DNA of 13,298 bases from Nitrososphaerota archaeon (GTDB taxonomy: Archaea; Thermoproteota; Nitrososphaeria; Nitrososphaerales; JACPRH01), in assembly GCA_029460375.1 (NCBI GenBank), contig JARPAQ010000130.1, positions 1-13,298 of the forward strand, in the 5' to 3' direction. Positions 5,786 through 13,007 of the stretch are shown here, in pieces. The notes beneath the pieces were generated by a model, which saw only the letters and a list, made by a program, of their open reading frames with translations, did no database searches and was not told where the DNA came from. Position 1 is the stretch's first letter. Each line of letters begins with the position of its first letter. The translations under genes and the position numbers were made by a program.

Positions 5786-8731
5786 ATGCAGAATATAATA
5801 GATATTGCTTCGGATCTAAAAAAGTTGGTAGAAGGAGAGGTTCTGGACAGAGAATGGCAACGCAGTATGTACGCTACAGACGCTAGCCTTTACGAAATTC
5901 TTCCTCTCTGCATAGTAATACCCAAGACCGAGCAGGATGTAGTGCAGACAGTCAAGTATGCCTGTGAGAAGCATGTACCTGTGACACCTAGAGGAGGTGG
6001 AACCGCACTAGCAGGCCAGACTGTAGGTGACGGCATCATCATAGACCTCTCTAAATACCTTAACAAGGTGATAGAAGTAGCTCCAGAGGAAGGGTACGTA
6101 GTTGTCGAACCTGGCATATACAAGTCTGAGCTCGACAGGCACCTAGAAGATTTCGGTAAGTTCTTCCCTCCAGATCCTTCTAGCTCAGACTTCTGCACAA
6201 TAGGAGGGATGATAGCTAATAACTCAGGTGGCCCACATACGGTGAAGTACGGTAGCACAAAAGACTACATCATATCGCTCAAAGTGGTTCTATCTAACGG
6301 CGAAGTTATCAAAACAAAACCTGTGAAGATAGGTGGAGATGAATGGCGGAAAATAGTCAAGAGCAATACTCTGGAGTCGAAGGTATACAGCGAAGTAGGT
6401 AGACTAGTCCAAGAGAACCTGCAGATAATAAGAGAGAAGACGCCGAAAGTCAAGAAGAACTGCTCGGGCTACATGTTAAACACTCTTCTACAGAAAGAAG
6501 ATGTATTTGATTTAAGTGGAATATTCTCTGCATCCGAAGGTACTTTAGGTATAATTCTTCAGGCTAAGCTTAGGATTCTGGATATCCCTAGCTTCAAAGG
6601 AACCATTATGCTTCAGTTCGACAGTTTAGAGAAGATGGGGCGTGCCGTCAGCAAGGTTCTGAAGACCAAGCCGTCAGCCGTCGAACTTATCGATCACAAT
6701 GTCATCAACTTGGCTTCAAAGATTCATCCTGAATTGAAGAAGGAGGTTCCTGAGTCTATGAAGGCTTTACTGCTCATCGAGTTTGACGGTGCGAACAAGG
6801 GTGAGGTTGAAGACAGCATGAAGAGGCTTGAAAGAGATTTGGTGAAACGAAGTAGACTAGTCCTAAAAGCAGAATTTGCCTACTCATCCGGTGAAGCTGA
6901 GAAGTTCTGGTCTATCAGAAAGAAGTCTTTTCCAATCGTTATGAAGCTCAGAAAGGAAGGTAAACGACCAACTCCATTCATAGAAGATGTTGTAGTACAG
7001 CCTGAAAGACTGGCGGCGTTCATACGGAAGCTCTACAACATATACCAAAAGTACAATATCGAAGGTGTAATTTACGGACACGCTGGAGACGGCCAGCTAC
7101 ATACACGCCCCCTTCTTGACATGAAGAATCAGACTGATATCGACACCATGACCAAGATAGCTGACGAAGTCTTCAGCCTCGTCATAGAGTACCAAGGCTC
7201 CATAACAGGAGAGCATGGAGACGGACTGGTCAGAAGCAGATACGTAGAGCAGATGTTCGGAGCAGATGTCTACAATATTTTCAACCAGATAAGATCAATA
7301 TTTGACCCAACAGGCATCATGAACCCAGATAAGAAGATCGTAGATGACCCTACCCTTATAACAAAGAACCTAAGATACGGAGCATCATACAGAAGACGCC
7401 CCGTTGATACCGCTTTAAACTGGAATATAACGGGAAACAGACTGATACAGAGCATAATAGGCTATTCAGATGAATTCACCTATGAGGATGAAGTAGAATT
7501 ATGCTCCGGATGCGGAACATGCCGTGAAATTACACCGGGCCGAATGTGTCCCGTGTTCAAAGCTAACTACGGTGAAGTGGACAGCTGCAGAGGTAGGCTC
7601 AGCGTTTTACGTTGGCTCTTGAAGTCAGACGGTCTTCCCGCCGAGTTTGAGCTGACCAACGAATATCAAGAGATAATATACAACCACTGCATACAGTGCA
7701 GGATGTGCCACATCGAGTGCCCCTCCAACGTGAATATAGGTAAACTCATGGCTGAAGCAAGAGCACGGTACTCCGCCAAGAAAGGCGTTCCGAAAGGATA
7801 CAGATACTTCGCTGACATAGATCGATACGGAGAGCTTGGCAGCAGGTTAGCACCGCTGTCTAACCGCCTCCTAAAGAACTCTATTTTCCGCATGTTTCTC
7901 GAATGGTACGCAGGCATAGATAAGAAACGTGGTTTTCCAAGGTTCAGCCGCCAGACATTCGCAGAACGCTTCAGAGAATATCAAGCAAGCGTTGAACCTA
8001 GAAACCATGAAAAGAGCCTTATATTCTTCTACGACACTTACATAAACTACAACAATCCCAGTCTAGGAATATCTCTAGTAAAGATATTTGAAAAGAATGG
8101 CTACAACGTCCTGATACCGCCGCAGAAATCATCTGGACTACCCGCTATAATCGAAGGCAGCCCAGATGTAGGTCGAAAAATAGCTGAATACAACGTTACC
8201 AACCTAGCACCTTACGCCGAAAAGAAGCTTCCTATAGTTACTTTCTCACCCAGCTCAGGAGTCGCTCTAAAGATGGAGTACCTGAACGTACTTGACACTC
8301 CTGCTTCAAGGACTGTCGCTGATTCAACATTCGATATTCACGAGTTTCTCTATTCACTACATAACAGAGATGAGCTAGTTGAAGACTTTAAGCCGGTTGA
8401 AAAGGATGTCTATATACATCTACACTGTCATGACCTTGTTCAGAAGACAGGTGCTACTGTGGTAGGGCTTCTGGGCTTACTACCAAGTTTGAAGTTTGAA
8501 ATACTTGAGAGGGGTTGTTGTGGTATTGGTGGGGCGTTCGGTTTCGTGAAGGGTAATTATGAGCGATCTATGAAGATAGGTGAACCTTTATTCAATGCTG
8601 TAAAGTCTGCGGATAAACCCGTTTACTCTACTGGAGAATCCTGTGCTCTTCAGATGGAAGCCGGGTCAGGTAGAAGAATAGGGTTAACGGTTGATCTTCT
8701 CAGTGAGGCTTATGGGTTTAGTCGAGGTTAG
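5786..8731 (+). CDS. FAD-linked D-2-hydroxyacid dehydrogenase fused to Fe-S/CCG module (GlcD-GlcF fusion, YdiJ-like)
   Basis: The 981-residue fusion begins with a PCMH-type FAD-binding domain (about 38-265), with PRGGGTALAGQ at 68-78, PPDPSS and IGGMIANNSGG. A FAD-oxidase C domain follows (about 270-515), with GHAGDGQLH at 431-439 and GEHGDG at 475-480. Two 4Fe-4S motifs come next: C573/C576/C579/C588 and C635/C638/C641/C645. The C-terminus is a CCG region. This layout is that of D-lactate/D-2-hydroxyglutarate dehydrogenases and the glycolate oxidase D+F subunits: a D-2-hydroxyacid is oxidised on FAD and electrons leave through Fe-S clusters. The substrate cannot be fixed from sequence. Oddity: the first CCG half has SSG (S782-S783) and SPSS (S824) where CCG and SPSC are usual; the second half keeps CCG (C911-C912) and C953. 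There are no TM segments. It overlaps convergent mdh by 14 nt. Confidence 0.88.
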   Translation: MQNIIDIASDLKKLVEGEVLDREWQRSMYATDASLYEILPLCIVIPKTEQDVVQTVKYACEKHVPVTPRGGGTALAGQTVGDGIIIDLSKYLNKVIEVAPEEGYVVVEPGIYKSELDRHLEDFGKFFPPDPSSSDFCTIGGMIANNSGGPHTVKYGSTKDYIISLKVVLSNGEVIKTKPVKIGGDEWRKIVKSNTLESKVYSEVGRLVQENLQIIREKTPKVKKNCSGYMLNTLLQKEDVFDLSGIFSASEGTLGIILQAKLRILDIPSFKGTIMLQFDSLEKMGRAVSKVLKTKPSAVELIDHNVINLASKIHPELKKEVPESMKALLLIEFDGANKGEVEDSMKRLERDLVKRSRLVLKAEFAYSSGEAEKFWSIRKKSFPIVMKLRKEGKRPTPFIEDVVVQPERLAAFIRKLYNIYQKYNIEGVIYGHAGDGQLHTRPLLDMKNQTDIDTMTKIADEVFSLVIEYQGSITGEHGDGLVRSRYVEQMFGADVYNIFNQIRSIFDPTGIMNPDKKIVDDPTLITKNLRYGASYRRRPVDTALNWNITGNRLIQSIIGYSDEFTYEDEVELCSGCGTCREITPGRMCPVFKANYGEVDSCRGRLSVLRWLLKSDGLPAEFELTNEYQEIIYNHCIQCRMCHIECPSNVNIGKLMAEARARYSAKKGVPKGYRYFADIDRYGELGSRLAPLSNRLLKNSIFRMFLEWYAGIDKKRGFPRFSRQTFAERFREYQASVEPRNHEKSLIFFYDTYINYNNPSLGISLVKIFEKNGYNVLIPPQKSSGLPAIIEGSPDVGRKIAEYNVTNLAPYAEKKLPIVTFSPSSGVALKMEYLNVLDTPASRTVADSTFDIHEFLYSLHNRDELVEDFKPVEKDVYIHLHCHDLVQKTGATVVGLLGLLPSLKFEILERGCCGIGGAFGFVKGNYERSMKIGEPLFNAVKSADKPVYSTGESCALQMEAGSGRRIGLTVDLLSEAYGFSRG

Positions 8732-9632
8732 TTTCAGAGACAGCCTTTTTCAGAGTTTCTACACCTTTCATAAACACTGTCTCTTCATCTTCTTCGAGCT
8801 GTAATTCTTTAATCGACTTTATTCCTTCTCTGCCAAGAACAGCTGGAACACCTATACATAGATCCTTAACTCCATATTCACCGTTCAGATATGCCGATAA
8901 AGGCATGACCTCTTTCTTATCCTTCATAATCGATTCAATCATCTCACCTACTGCACTACCTGGAGCATATACAGTACCTCCCTTCAGAGCTATTACATCA
9001 GCAGCGGTCTTACGCGTCTTCTCTATAACTGCATTAATATCTTCACTTGACATAAGTTCTGTCAAAGGCTTCCCTGAGACTGTCGAATGCTTAGGAAGTG
9101 GAAGCATAGATTCACCGTGCTCACCTATCACCAGAGCCTGAATAGAAGATCTTGAGGCACCCAGAGCCTCTGAAATAAAGTACCTGAACCTAGCGGAGTC
9201 AAGCATACCTCCCATACCGAACACCCGTTGAGTCTGGAAACCTGTAACCTTCAAAGCAACGTACGTCATCATGTCAAGCGGGTTCGTAACCATAAGAACA
9301 ATAGATTTAGGTGCATACTCAGCTATCTTGAAGGAAATATCATTAATTATCCGAGTATTCTTCTGTAGAAGGTCAAGCCGAGTCATACCAGGTCTTCGAG
9401 GCAGCCCTGCTGTAACTACGACTATATCTGAACCCTCAATATCCTTGAAGTCATTAGTTCCTCTTAGCGACACATCTATGCCGTAGGAGGCGGCCATATG
9501 CCCCAGATCCAGAGCTTCACCTTGCGGTAGTCCCTCTATGATATCGACAAGCAGTATGTCGTCTAGACCTCTTGTTATCAGACTTGATGCGACACTGCTT
9601 CCGATCCTGCCTGCTCCTACTATTGTAATCAT
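8718..9632 (-). CDS. mdh: Malate dehydrogenase (LDH/MDH superfamily)
   Basis: The 304-residue protein has a Rossmann motif GAGRIG at 6-11 and D30 at the end of the second strand, which favours NAD. The substrate loop is PRRPGMTR, with R79 at the specificity position that selects a second carboxylate (malate/oxaloacetate rather than lactate) and R85 on the mobile loop. NPLD (N117), D145 with R148, and catalytic H172 in GEHGES complete the active site. The length is typical of archaeal LDH-like malate dehydrogenases. It interconverts malate and oxaloacetate in the cytoplasm. The ATG at 9632 gives the standard opening (ITIVGAG). Upstream, a TATA-like GTAAATACC (9660-9668, reverse strand) is about 32 nt away, so it may have its own promoter as well as reading from the flavoprotein gene 71 nt upstream. 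Confidence 0.92.
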   Translation of the reverse strand: MITIVGAGRIGSSVASSLITRGLDDILLVDIIEGLPQGEALDLGHMAASYGIDVSLRGTNDFKDIEGSDIVVVTAGLPRRPGMTRLDLLQKNTRIINDISFKIAEYAPKSIVLMVTNPLDMMTYVALKVTGFQTQRVFGMGGMLDSARFRYFISEALGASRSSIQALVIGEHGESMLPLPKHSTVSGKPLTELMSSEDINAVIEKTRKTAADVIALKGGTVYAPGSAVGEMIESIMKDKKEVMPLSAYLNGEYGVKDLCIGVPAVLGREGIKSIKELQLEEDEETVFMKGVETLKKAVSETNLD

Positions 9633-9703
9633 TACATGTCACAGAGAGGTCGGAAGATTCGGTATTTACGTATTATAGAATGTAGGATGCTGGTGGTTAT
9701 TTG

Positions 9704-10876
9704 TTACAGTAACGATCTGGCTAGCTTCATAGCGAAGATGGGGTGTGAGAGAAGTTTCTTCGCGACTTTCCTAATTTCGAACCCATTCGCCAAGTCTAGT
9801 ATATCATCTGCTTTCAGAATCTCCTGAAGTAGATTTAACTCATTGTCACTCAGTTTCTCTATAGCTTGCATAACCTTCAAGCTCTTCTTGATTCTTCTAC
9901 CCCAATCTTCATCATATTTCCTATTGAACTCCTCCAACCTAGCCTTAGAGCAGTCTCCTTCAGAAGATACAGACGCAGCAACCTCCCCTGCAAACAGACC
10001 GGCCACTACAGAAGAATGAATTCCAGCACCCGTCAAAGGTACAACCATACCCGCAGCGTCTCCAATTAGCATAGCGCCGTCAAGAATATTCTGCTCAATT
10101 ATACCGCCTATAGGTACAGGTGCTCCTCGATAGTCGATTATCTGTCCTTTTCCAAGCTCCTTCTCGAAGAGCTTTACAAACCGATCTAAATGCTGTTTAG
10201 CCGGCGCACCTCGGACACCTACACCTACTTCCGTTAACTTTTCGCCCTTCGGAAATATCCAAGCATAACCTCTGGGCGCAATCTCGTTACCTAAGTAGAA
10301 CCTCACAGAGTCTGGATACTCAAGATTACAGTTCACCATAGTGTACTGAACCGTTGGTATAGGCTCAGATTTTTCATTTATGCCGAGGTTTCTAGCAACC
10401 GTCGAATTGTAGCCATCAGCACCTATAACCACATTCACCTTATACTCTCCCCGCGAAGTCTTAACAACCATTAATTTATCAGAAGACCTACCGATCTCCT
10501 GAACCTCCTCTCTCACCCTGATGTGAGCTCCAGCCTCCGCTGCCTGAGCAACTATCTCCTGCAAGAACAGTGTCTTGTTTATCGAAAAACCAATCTGATC
10601 AATATGCACATACTTCATATTAGGAGCAAAGACCATAGCGTCTGCTCTGTGCATAACTATACTCGGCTTCGCCTCTACACCAGCAGTCTCCAAGGTCTTC
10701 TGACTCGTAGCTTCCCCACACGGCTTTGACGCCATAATCGTAGGCTGCTTCTCTAAGAGAATCGTCTTCGCTCCACCTAAGGCTGCGCTCTTCGCTGCTG
10801 ATACTCCTGCTGGACCAGCTCCAACTATCAGAACATCATAGTTCTCCATGTTTTTCTTCGACACCGTGGTCGGCAT
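9704..10876 (-). CDS. Geranylgeranyl reductase-family FAD protein
   Basis: The protein has up to 390 residues. An N-terminal FAD-binding DVLIVGAGPAG (14-24) is followed by KPCGE (51-55), the conserved Cys motif near the flavin in geranylgeranyl reductases. GADGYNSTVAR (152-162) and GYAWIFPKG (203-211) resemble the substrate-site motif of archaeal enzymes. GDAAGMVVPLTGAGI near 272-286 is the second FAD-phosphate motif. The family saturates geranylgeranyl chains of archaeal lipids or quinones; some members act on other substrates, so the precise role is inferred. Starts are uncertain: ATG 10876, GTG 10864 (about 25 nt from the TATA-like box at 10884-10892, leaderless) or ATG 10849; all keep the FAD motif. 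It is divergent from iscU and probably followed in the same direction by mdh. Confidence 0.87.
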   Translation of the reverse strand: MPTTVSKKNMENYDVLIVGAGPAGVSAAKSAALGGAKTILLEKQPTIMASKPCGEATSQKTLETAGVEAKPSIVMHRADAMVFAPNMKYVHIDQIGFSINKTLFLQEIVAQAAEAGAHIRVREEVQEIGRSSDKLMVVKTSRGEYKVNVVIGADGYNSTVARNLGINEKSEPIPTVQYTMVNCNLEYPDSVRFYLGNEIAPRGYAWIFPKGEKLTEVGVGVRGAPAKQHLDRFVKLFEKELGKGQIIDYRGAPVPIGGIIEQNILDGAMLIGDAAGMVVPLTGAGIHSSVVAGLFAGEVAASVSSEGDCSKARLEEFNRKYDEDWGRRIKKSLKVMQAIEKLSDNELNLLQEILKADDILDLANGFEIRKVAKKLLSHPIFAMKLARSLL

Positions 10877-10883
10877 TACCCTG

Positions 10884-10892
10884 ACATAAATC
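10884..10892 (-). promoter_or_regulatory. TATA-like box for the flavoprotein gene
   Basis: On the reverse strand this reads GATTTATGT. Its centre is about 25 nt from the GTG at 10864 but only ~12 nt from the ATG at 10876, which argues for a start downstream of 10876. Confidence 0.4.
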
Positions 10893-10915
10893 TGTAATCC
10901 TTACTCAGTAAAGAA

Positions 10916-10925
10916 GATATATATT
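10916..10925 (+). promoter_or_regulatory. TATA box for the iscU-iscS operon
   Basis: GATATATATT predicts transcription starting near 10946-10947. That is downstream of the ATG at 10934 and just upstream of a GGAGG site, so it excludes 10934 as the iscU start. Confidence 0.5.
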
Positions 10926-10948
10926 GCATAACCATGGTTATCTTATCT

Positions 10949-10953
10949 GGAGG
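10949..10953 (+). promoter_or_regulatory. Shine-Dalgarno site deciding the iscU start
   Basis: GGAGG, the clearest ribosome binding site in the window, lies 7 nt before the ATG at 10961 and 4 nt before the adjacent ATG at 10958. It selects one of these over the upstream ATG at 10934. Confidence 0.6.
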
Positions 10954-10960
10954 ATTAATG

Positions 10961-11359
10961 ATGAGCCAGTACGGCAGCATGGGGTACACCGAAAAGGTCA
11001 TGGAGCACTTCAGAAACCCCCGAAACGTAGGTGAAATCAAGGACGCAGACGCAGTGGGATCAGCTGGAAACCCAGTATGCGGAGACCTTATGACAATATT
11101 CCTGAAGATAAAGGATAAGAGAATAGTGGATATCAAATTCATGACCTTCGGATGCGGAGCAGCCATAGCTTCAAGCAGCATGGCTACTGAACTCGTCAAA
11201 GGGAAGACGCTTGAAGAAGCTGCTAACCTCAGCAAGCAGGCTATAGCTGACGCCTTGGACGGTCTCCCACCGATAAAGATGCACTGCTCGGTACTGGCTA
11301 CAGAAGCCATAGAAGCAGCTCTGAAAGATTACTACTCAAAGCACCCTTCTAAATCCTGA
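10961..11359 (+). CDS. iscU: Iron-sulfur cluster scaffold protein IscU
   Basis: The 132-residue protein (from ATG 10961) has the family opening YTEKVMEHFRNPRNVG. Cluster ligands are C40 (NPVCGD, with the labile-cluster D42), C65 (FGCGA) and C109 preceded by H108 (MHCS). It builds [2Fe-2S] or [4Fe-4S] clusters for transfer to apoproteins. LPPIK at 102-106 resembles the LPPVK loop that the HscA chaperone recognises in bacterial IscU. It is the first gene of an operon, with iscS 23 nt downstream, and has a good TATA box and GGAGG. An upstream in-frame ATG at 10934 would add nine residues but precedes the predicted transcription start. The family call is very secure. Confidence 0.94.
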   Translation: MSQYGSMGYTEKVMEHFRNPRNVGEIKDADAVGSAGNPVCGDLMTIFLKIKDKRIVDIKFMTFGCGAAIASSSMATELVKGKTLEEAANLSKQAIADALDGLPPIKMHCSVLATEAIEAALKDYYSKHPSKS

Positions 11360-11382
11360 GCCTCTATAAGGATGGGAGCAAG

Positions 11383-12621
11383 ATGCCTATGGATACTCCG
11401 CGCCACATAAACTTCGACTATGCAGCAGGATACCCAGTAGACCCAGAGGTCTTCAAAGCTATGGCACCTTACTTCACAGAACGGTACGGTAACCCTTCAT
11501 CTCTTTATGCTCTAGGTGTCGAAGCTAGAGAGGCTTTCGCCGAGGCTCAGATAAGAGTAGGTGAACTTGTTGGAGCAGAGTCGCCTGAGCGGGAGATATT
11601 CTTCACTTCAGGTGCTACTGAGTCGAATAACCTCGCGTTGAAAGGGTATGCCTTCAGGAATAGGCGTAAGGGTAACCATATAATTACATCTTCGATCGAG
11701 CATATCTCAACCATAAATATCACAAAGTATCTTGAGAGAAACGGCTTTGCTGTCACTCGTATTCCCGTTGATAAATACGGAGTAATCAAGATCGACGCGC
11801 TTAAAGCCTCAATAACCGATGAAACCATCCTCGTATCAATTATGTACGCCAACAACGAGTTGGGAACGGTGGAACCTATCAGTGAAGTAGGCAAGATCAC
11901 TCGTGAAAAGAAGATCGCCCTCCACGTAGATGGAACCGTAGCGGTAGGAAAGATACCTGTAGACGTAGTGGACGATAATATAGACATCCTTACGATGTCG
12001 TCTAATGACATATACGGCCCGAAAGGAGTCGGCGGATTATACGTGAGACTCGGAACAGTAATCGAACCTATACTTCAAGGCGGAGGCCAGCAGAGAGGAT
12101 TAAGATCAGGCACTGAAGATATACCTAGTACGGTGGGTTTCGGGAAGGCTGCTGAACTGGCCAAACGTAGGATGCCTGATGATTCGAAGTACACTTCTGG
12201 GCTTCGGGACAGACTTGTGAAGGGGATGCTGAATGAAGTGGAGGATAGTTACATCCACGGTCACCCGACTAAGAGGTTGCCTGATATTGCACTTGTACGA
12301 GTCTTCGGGATAGAGGGTGAAGCTATAGTGACCGAGTTGGATAGAGAAGGTATCTATATTTCTACAGGTTCTGCGTGTGCTTCCAAGACTCTTGCTCCTT
12401 CCCATGTGTTGGAATCTATCGGGCTTAATGAGATTCAGAGGCATGGTGCGCTGCAGTTCTCTTTCTCTCGTCTTAATCGTGAAGGTGATGTCGATAAGTT
12501 GCTCTCTGTTCTGCCCGGTGTAGTGAAGAGGTTGAGAGATATTTCACCTGTTTGGAAGTTCAAAGACAGGTTTCTAGAGATGTATACTTCGGAGGAGGAA
12601 GAGGAGTTTGAGCAGTTCTAG
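11383..12621 (+). CDS. iscS: IscS/NifS-like protein lacking the PLP-binding lysine
   Basis: The 412-residue class-V aminotransferase-fold protein is clearly homologous to cysteine desulfurases: FDYAAGYP, TSGATESNN (75-83), IEH (H107), ANNELG (156-161), HVDG (D183), RGLRSGTED (238-246) and the loop STGSACAS with the sulfur-accepting C332. However, the signature SGHKIYGPKG reads SSNDIYGPKG: the PLP Schiff-base lysine is D209 and the preceding His is N208. The usual Gln near the PLP ring is V186, and the arginine that binds the substrate carboxylate (RFSLGR) is Q358 (LQFSFSR). The reading frame is intact and the rest well conserved, so it is not simple decay. An Archaeoglobus fulgidus IscS with Asp at the lysine position is known from structural work with IscU. 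Standard desulfurase activity is doubtful; a cluster-assembly partner role is likely. The tail is Glu-rich (402-408). It follows iscU in an operon. Confidence 0.9.
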   Translation: MPMDTPRHINFDYAAGYPVDPEVFKAMAPYFTERYGNPSSLYALGVEAREAFAEAQIRVGELVGAESPEREIFFTSGATESNNLALKGYAFRNRRKGNHIITSSIEHISTINITKYLERNGFAVTRIPVDKYGVIKIDALKASITDETILVSIMYANNELGTVEPISEVGKITREKKIALHVDGTVAVGKIPVDVVDDNIDILTMSSNDIYGPKGVGGLYVRLGTVIEPILQGGGQQRGLRSGTEDIPSTVGFGKAAELAKRRMPDDSKYTSGLRDRLVKGMLNEVEDSYIHGHPTKRLPDIALVRVFGIEGEAIVTELDREGIYISTGSACASKTLAPSHVLESIGLNEIQRHGALQFSFSRLNREGDVDKLLSVLPGVVKRLRDISPVWKFKDRFLEMYTSEEEEEFEQF

Positions 12622-12914
12622 CTGGTGCTGTTTACCCTCTTGTTTATCTCATCAGCCATCTGGTGACGGGAAAGTATAGCAGTAGCCTTCGTTACTCCGT
12701 CTATATCCGATACTCGTTTCTTTATGTCTTGACCTATAGCTAATGCGAACACTGGAGGACAGAACGGCATAGTAAGGTGGTACTCCACCGTAACTTCACC
12801 ATCCTTGATTTCTATGTTGTCAACAAGCTTCATCTCTGTGATTGGAACACCTATCTCAGGATCTATAACTTTAGCCAGCTCTTTCATGATACCTTCTTTA
12901 TCGACCAACTTCAT
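12618..12914 (-). CDS. MIP18/DUF59 family Fe-S assembly protein (SufT/PaaD-like)
   Basis: The 98-residue single-domain protein has IDPEIG at 17-22, a beta-hairpin (IEIKDGEVTVEYHL) and the conserved Cys in PFCPP (C52). These are hallmarks of the MIP18/SufT/PaaD family, small proteins that help mature Fe-S proteins. Placement beside iscU-iscS and the TusA-like gene supports that role here. It is convergent with iscS and overlaps it by 4 nt, the two stop codons sharing a CTAG. The ATG at 12914 has a TATA-like AATAATATAC (12937-12946) centred about 27 nt upstream on the reverse strand, fitting a leaderless transcript. The exact client is unknown. Confidence 0.88.
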   Translation of the reverse strand: MKLVDKEGIMKELAKVIDPEIGVPITEMKLVDNIEIKDGEVTVEYHLTMPFCPPVFALAIGQDIKKRVSDIDGVTKATAILSRHQMADEINKRVNSTS

Positions 12915-12936
12915 ACCTCACAGTATTGATATTCAA

Positions 12937-12946
12937 GTATATTATT
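12937..12946 (-). promoter_or_regulatory. TATA box for the DUF59 gene
   Basis: On the reverse strand this reads AATAATATAC, centred about 27 nt before the ATG at 12914, with no Shine-Dalgarno site between. Confidence 0.5.
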
Positions 12947-12963
12947 AATGTATCCCAGACTCG

Positions 12964-12975
12964 AAAAGTATATCC
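12964..12975 (+). promoter_or_regulatory. TATA box for the TusA-like gene
   Basis: AAAAGTATATCC predicts transcription from about 12997, a ~10-nt leader before the TTG at 13008. It lies inside the alternative longer reading frame that would start at ATG 12948. Confidence 0.4.
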
Positions 12976-13007
12976 ATAGACCAAACATCCCATTATGTGT
13001 AGGCGTC

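Noticed and set aside
10934..10960. Upstream ATG as the iscU start
   Set aside because: It lies before the transcription start predicted from the TATA box at 10916-10925, and the GGAGG at 10949-10953 favours ATG 10961.
10876..11310. Reverse ORF of 144 codons opposite iscU
   Set aside because: It lies antisense to the clearly conserved IscU coding sequence and resembles no family; its low-complexity Ser/Leu-rich translation is typical of a shadow.
11547..12011. Reverse ORF of 154 codons opposite iscS
   Set aside because: Antisense shadow of IscS, whose forward frame has conserved motifs throughout.
12001..12018. iscS as a decaying pseudogene
   Set aside because: The 412-codon frame is intact and other active-site and structural motifs, including the sulfur-carrying cysteine, are kept; an Asp-type IscS is known from Archaeoglobus.
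12948..13007. N-terminal extension of the TusA-like protein from ATG 12948
   Set aside because: The extra 20 residues are not family-like, and the best TATA-like box lies inside them; kept only as an alternative.
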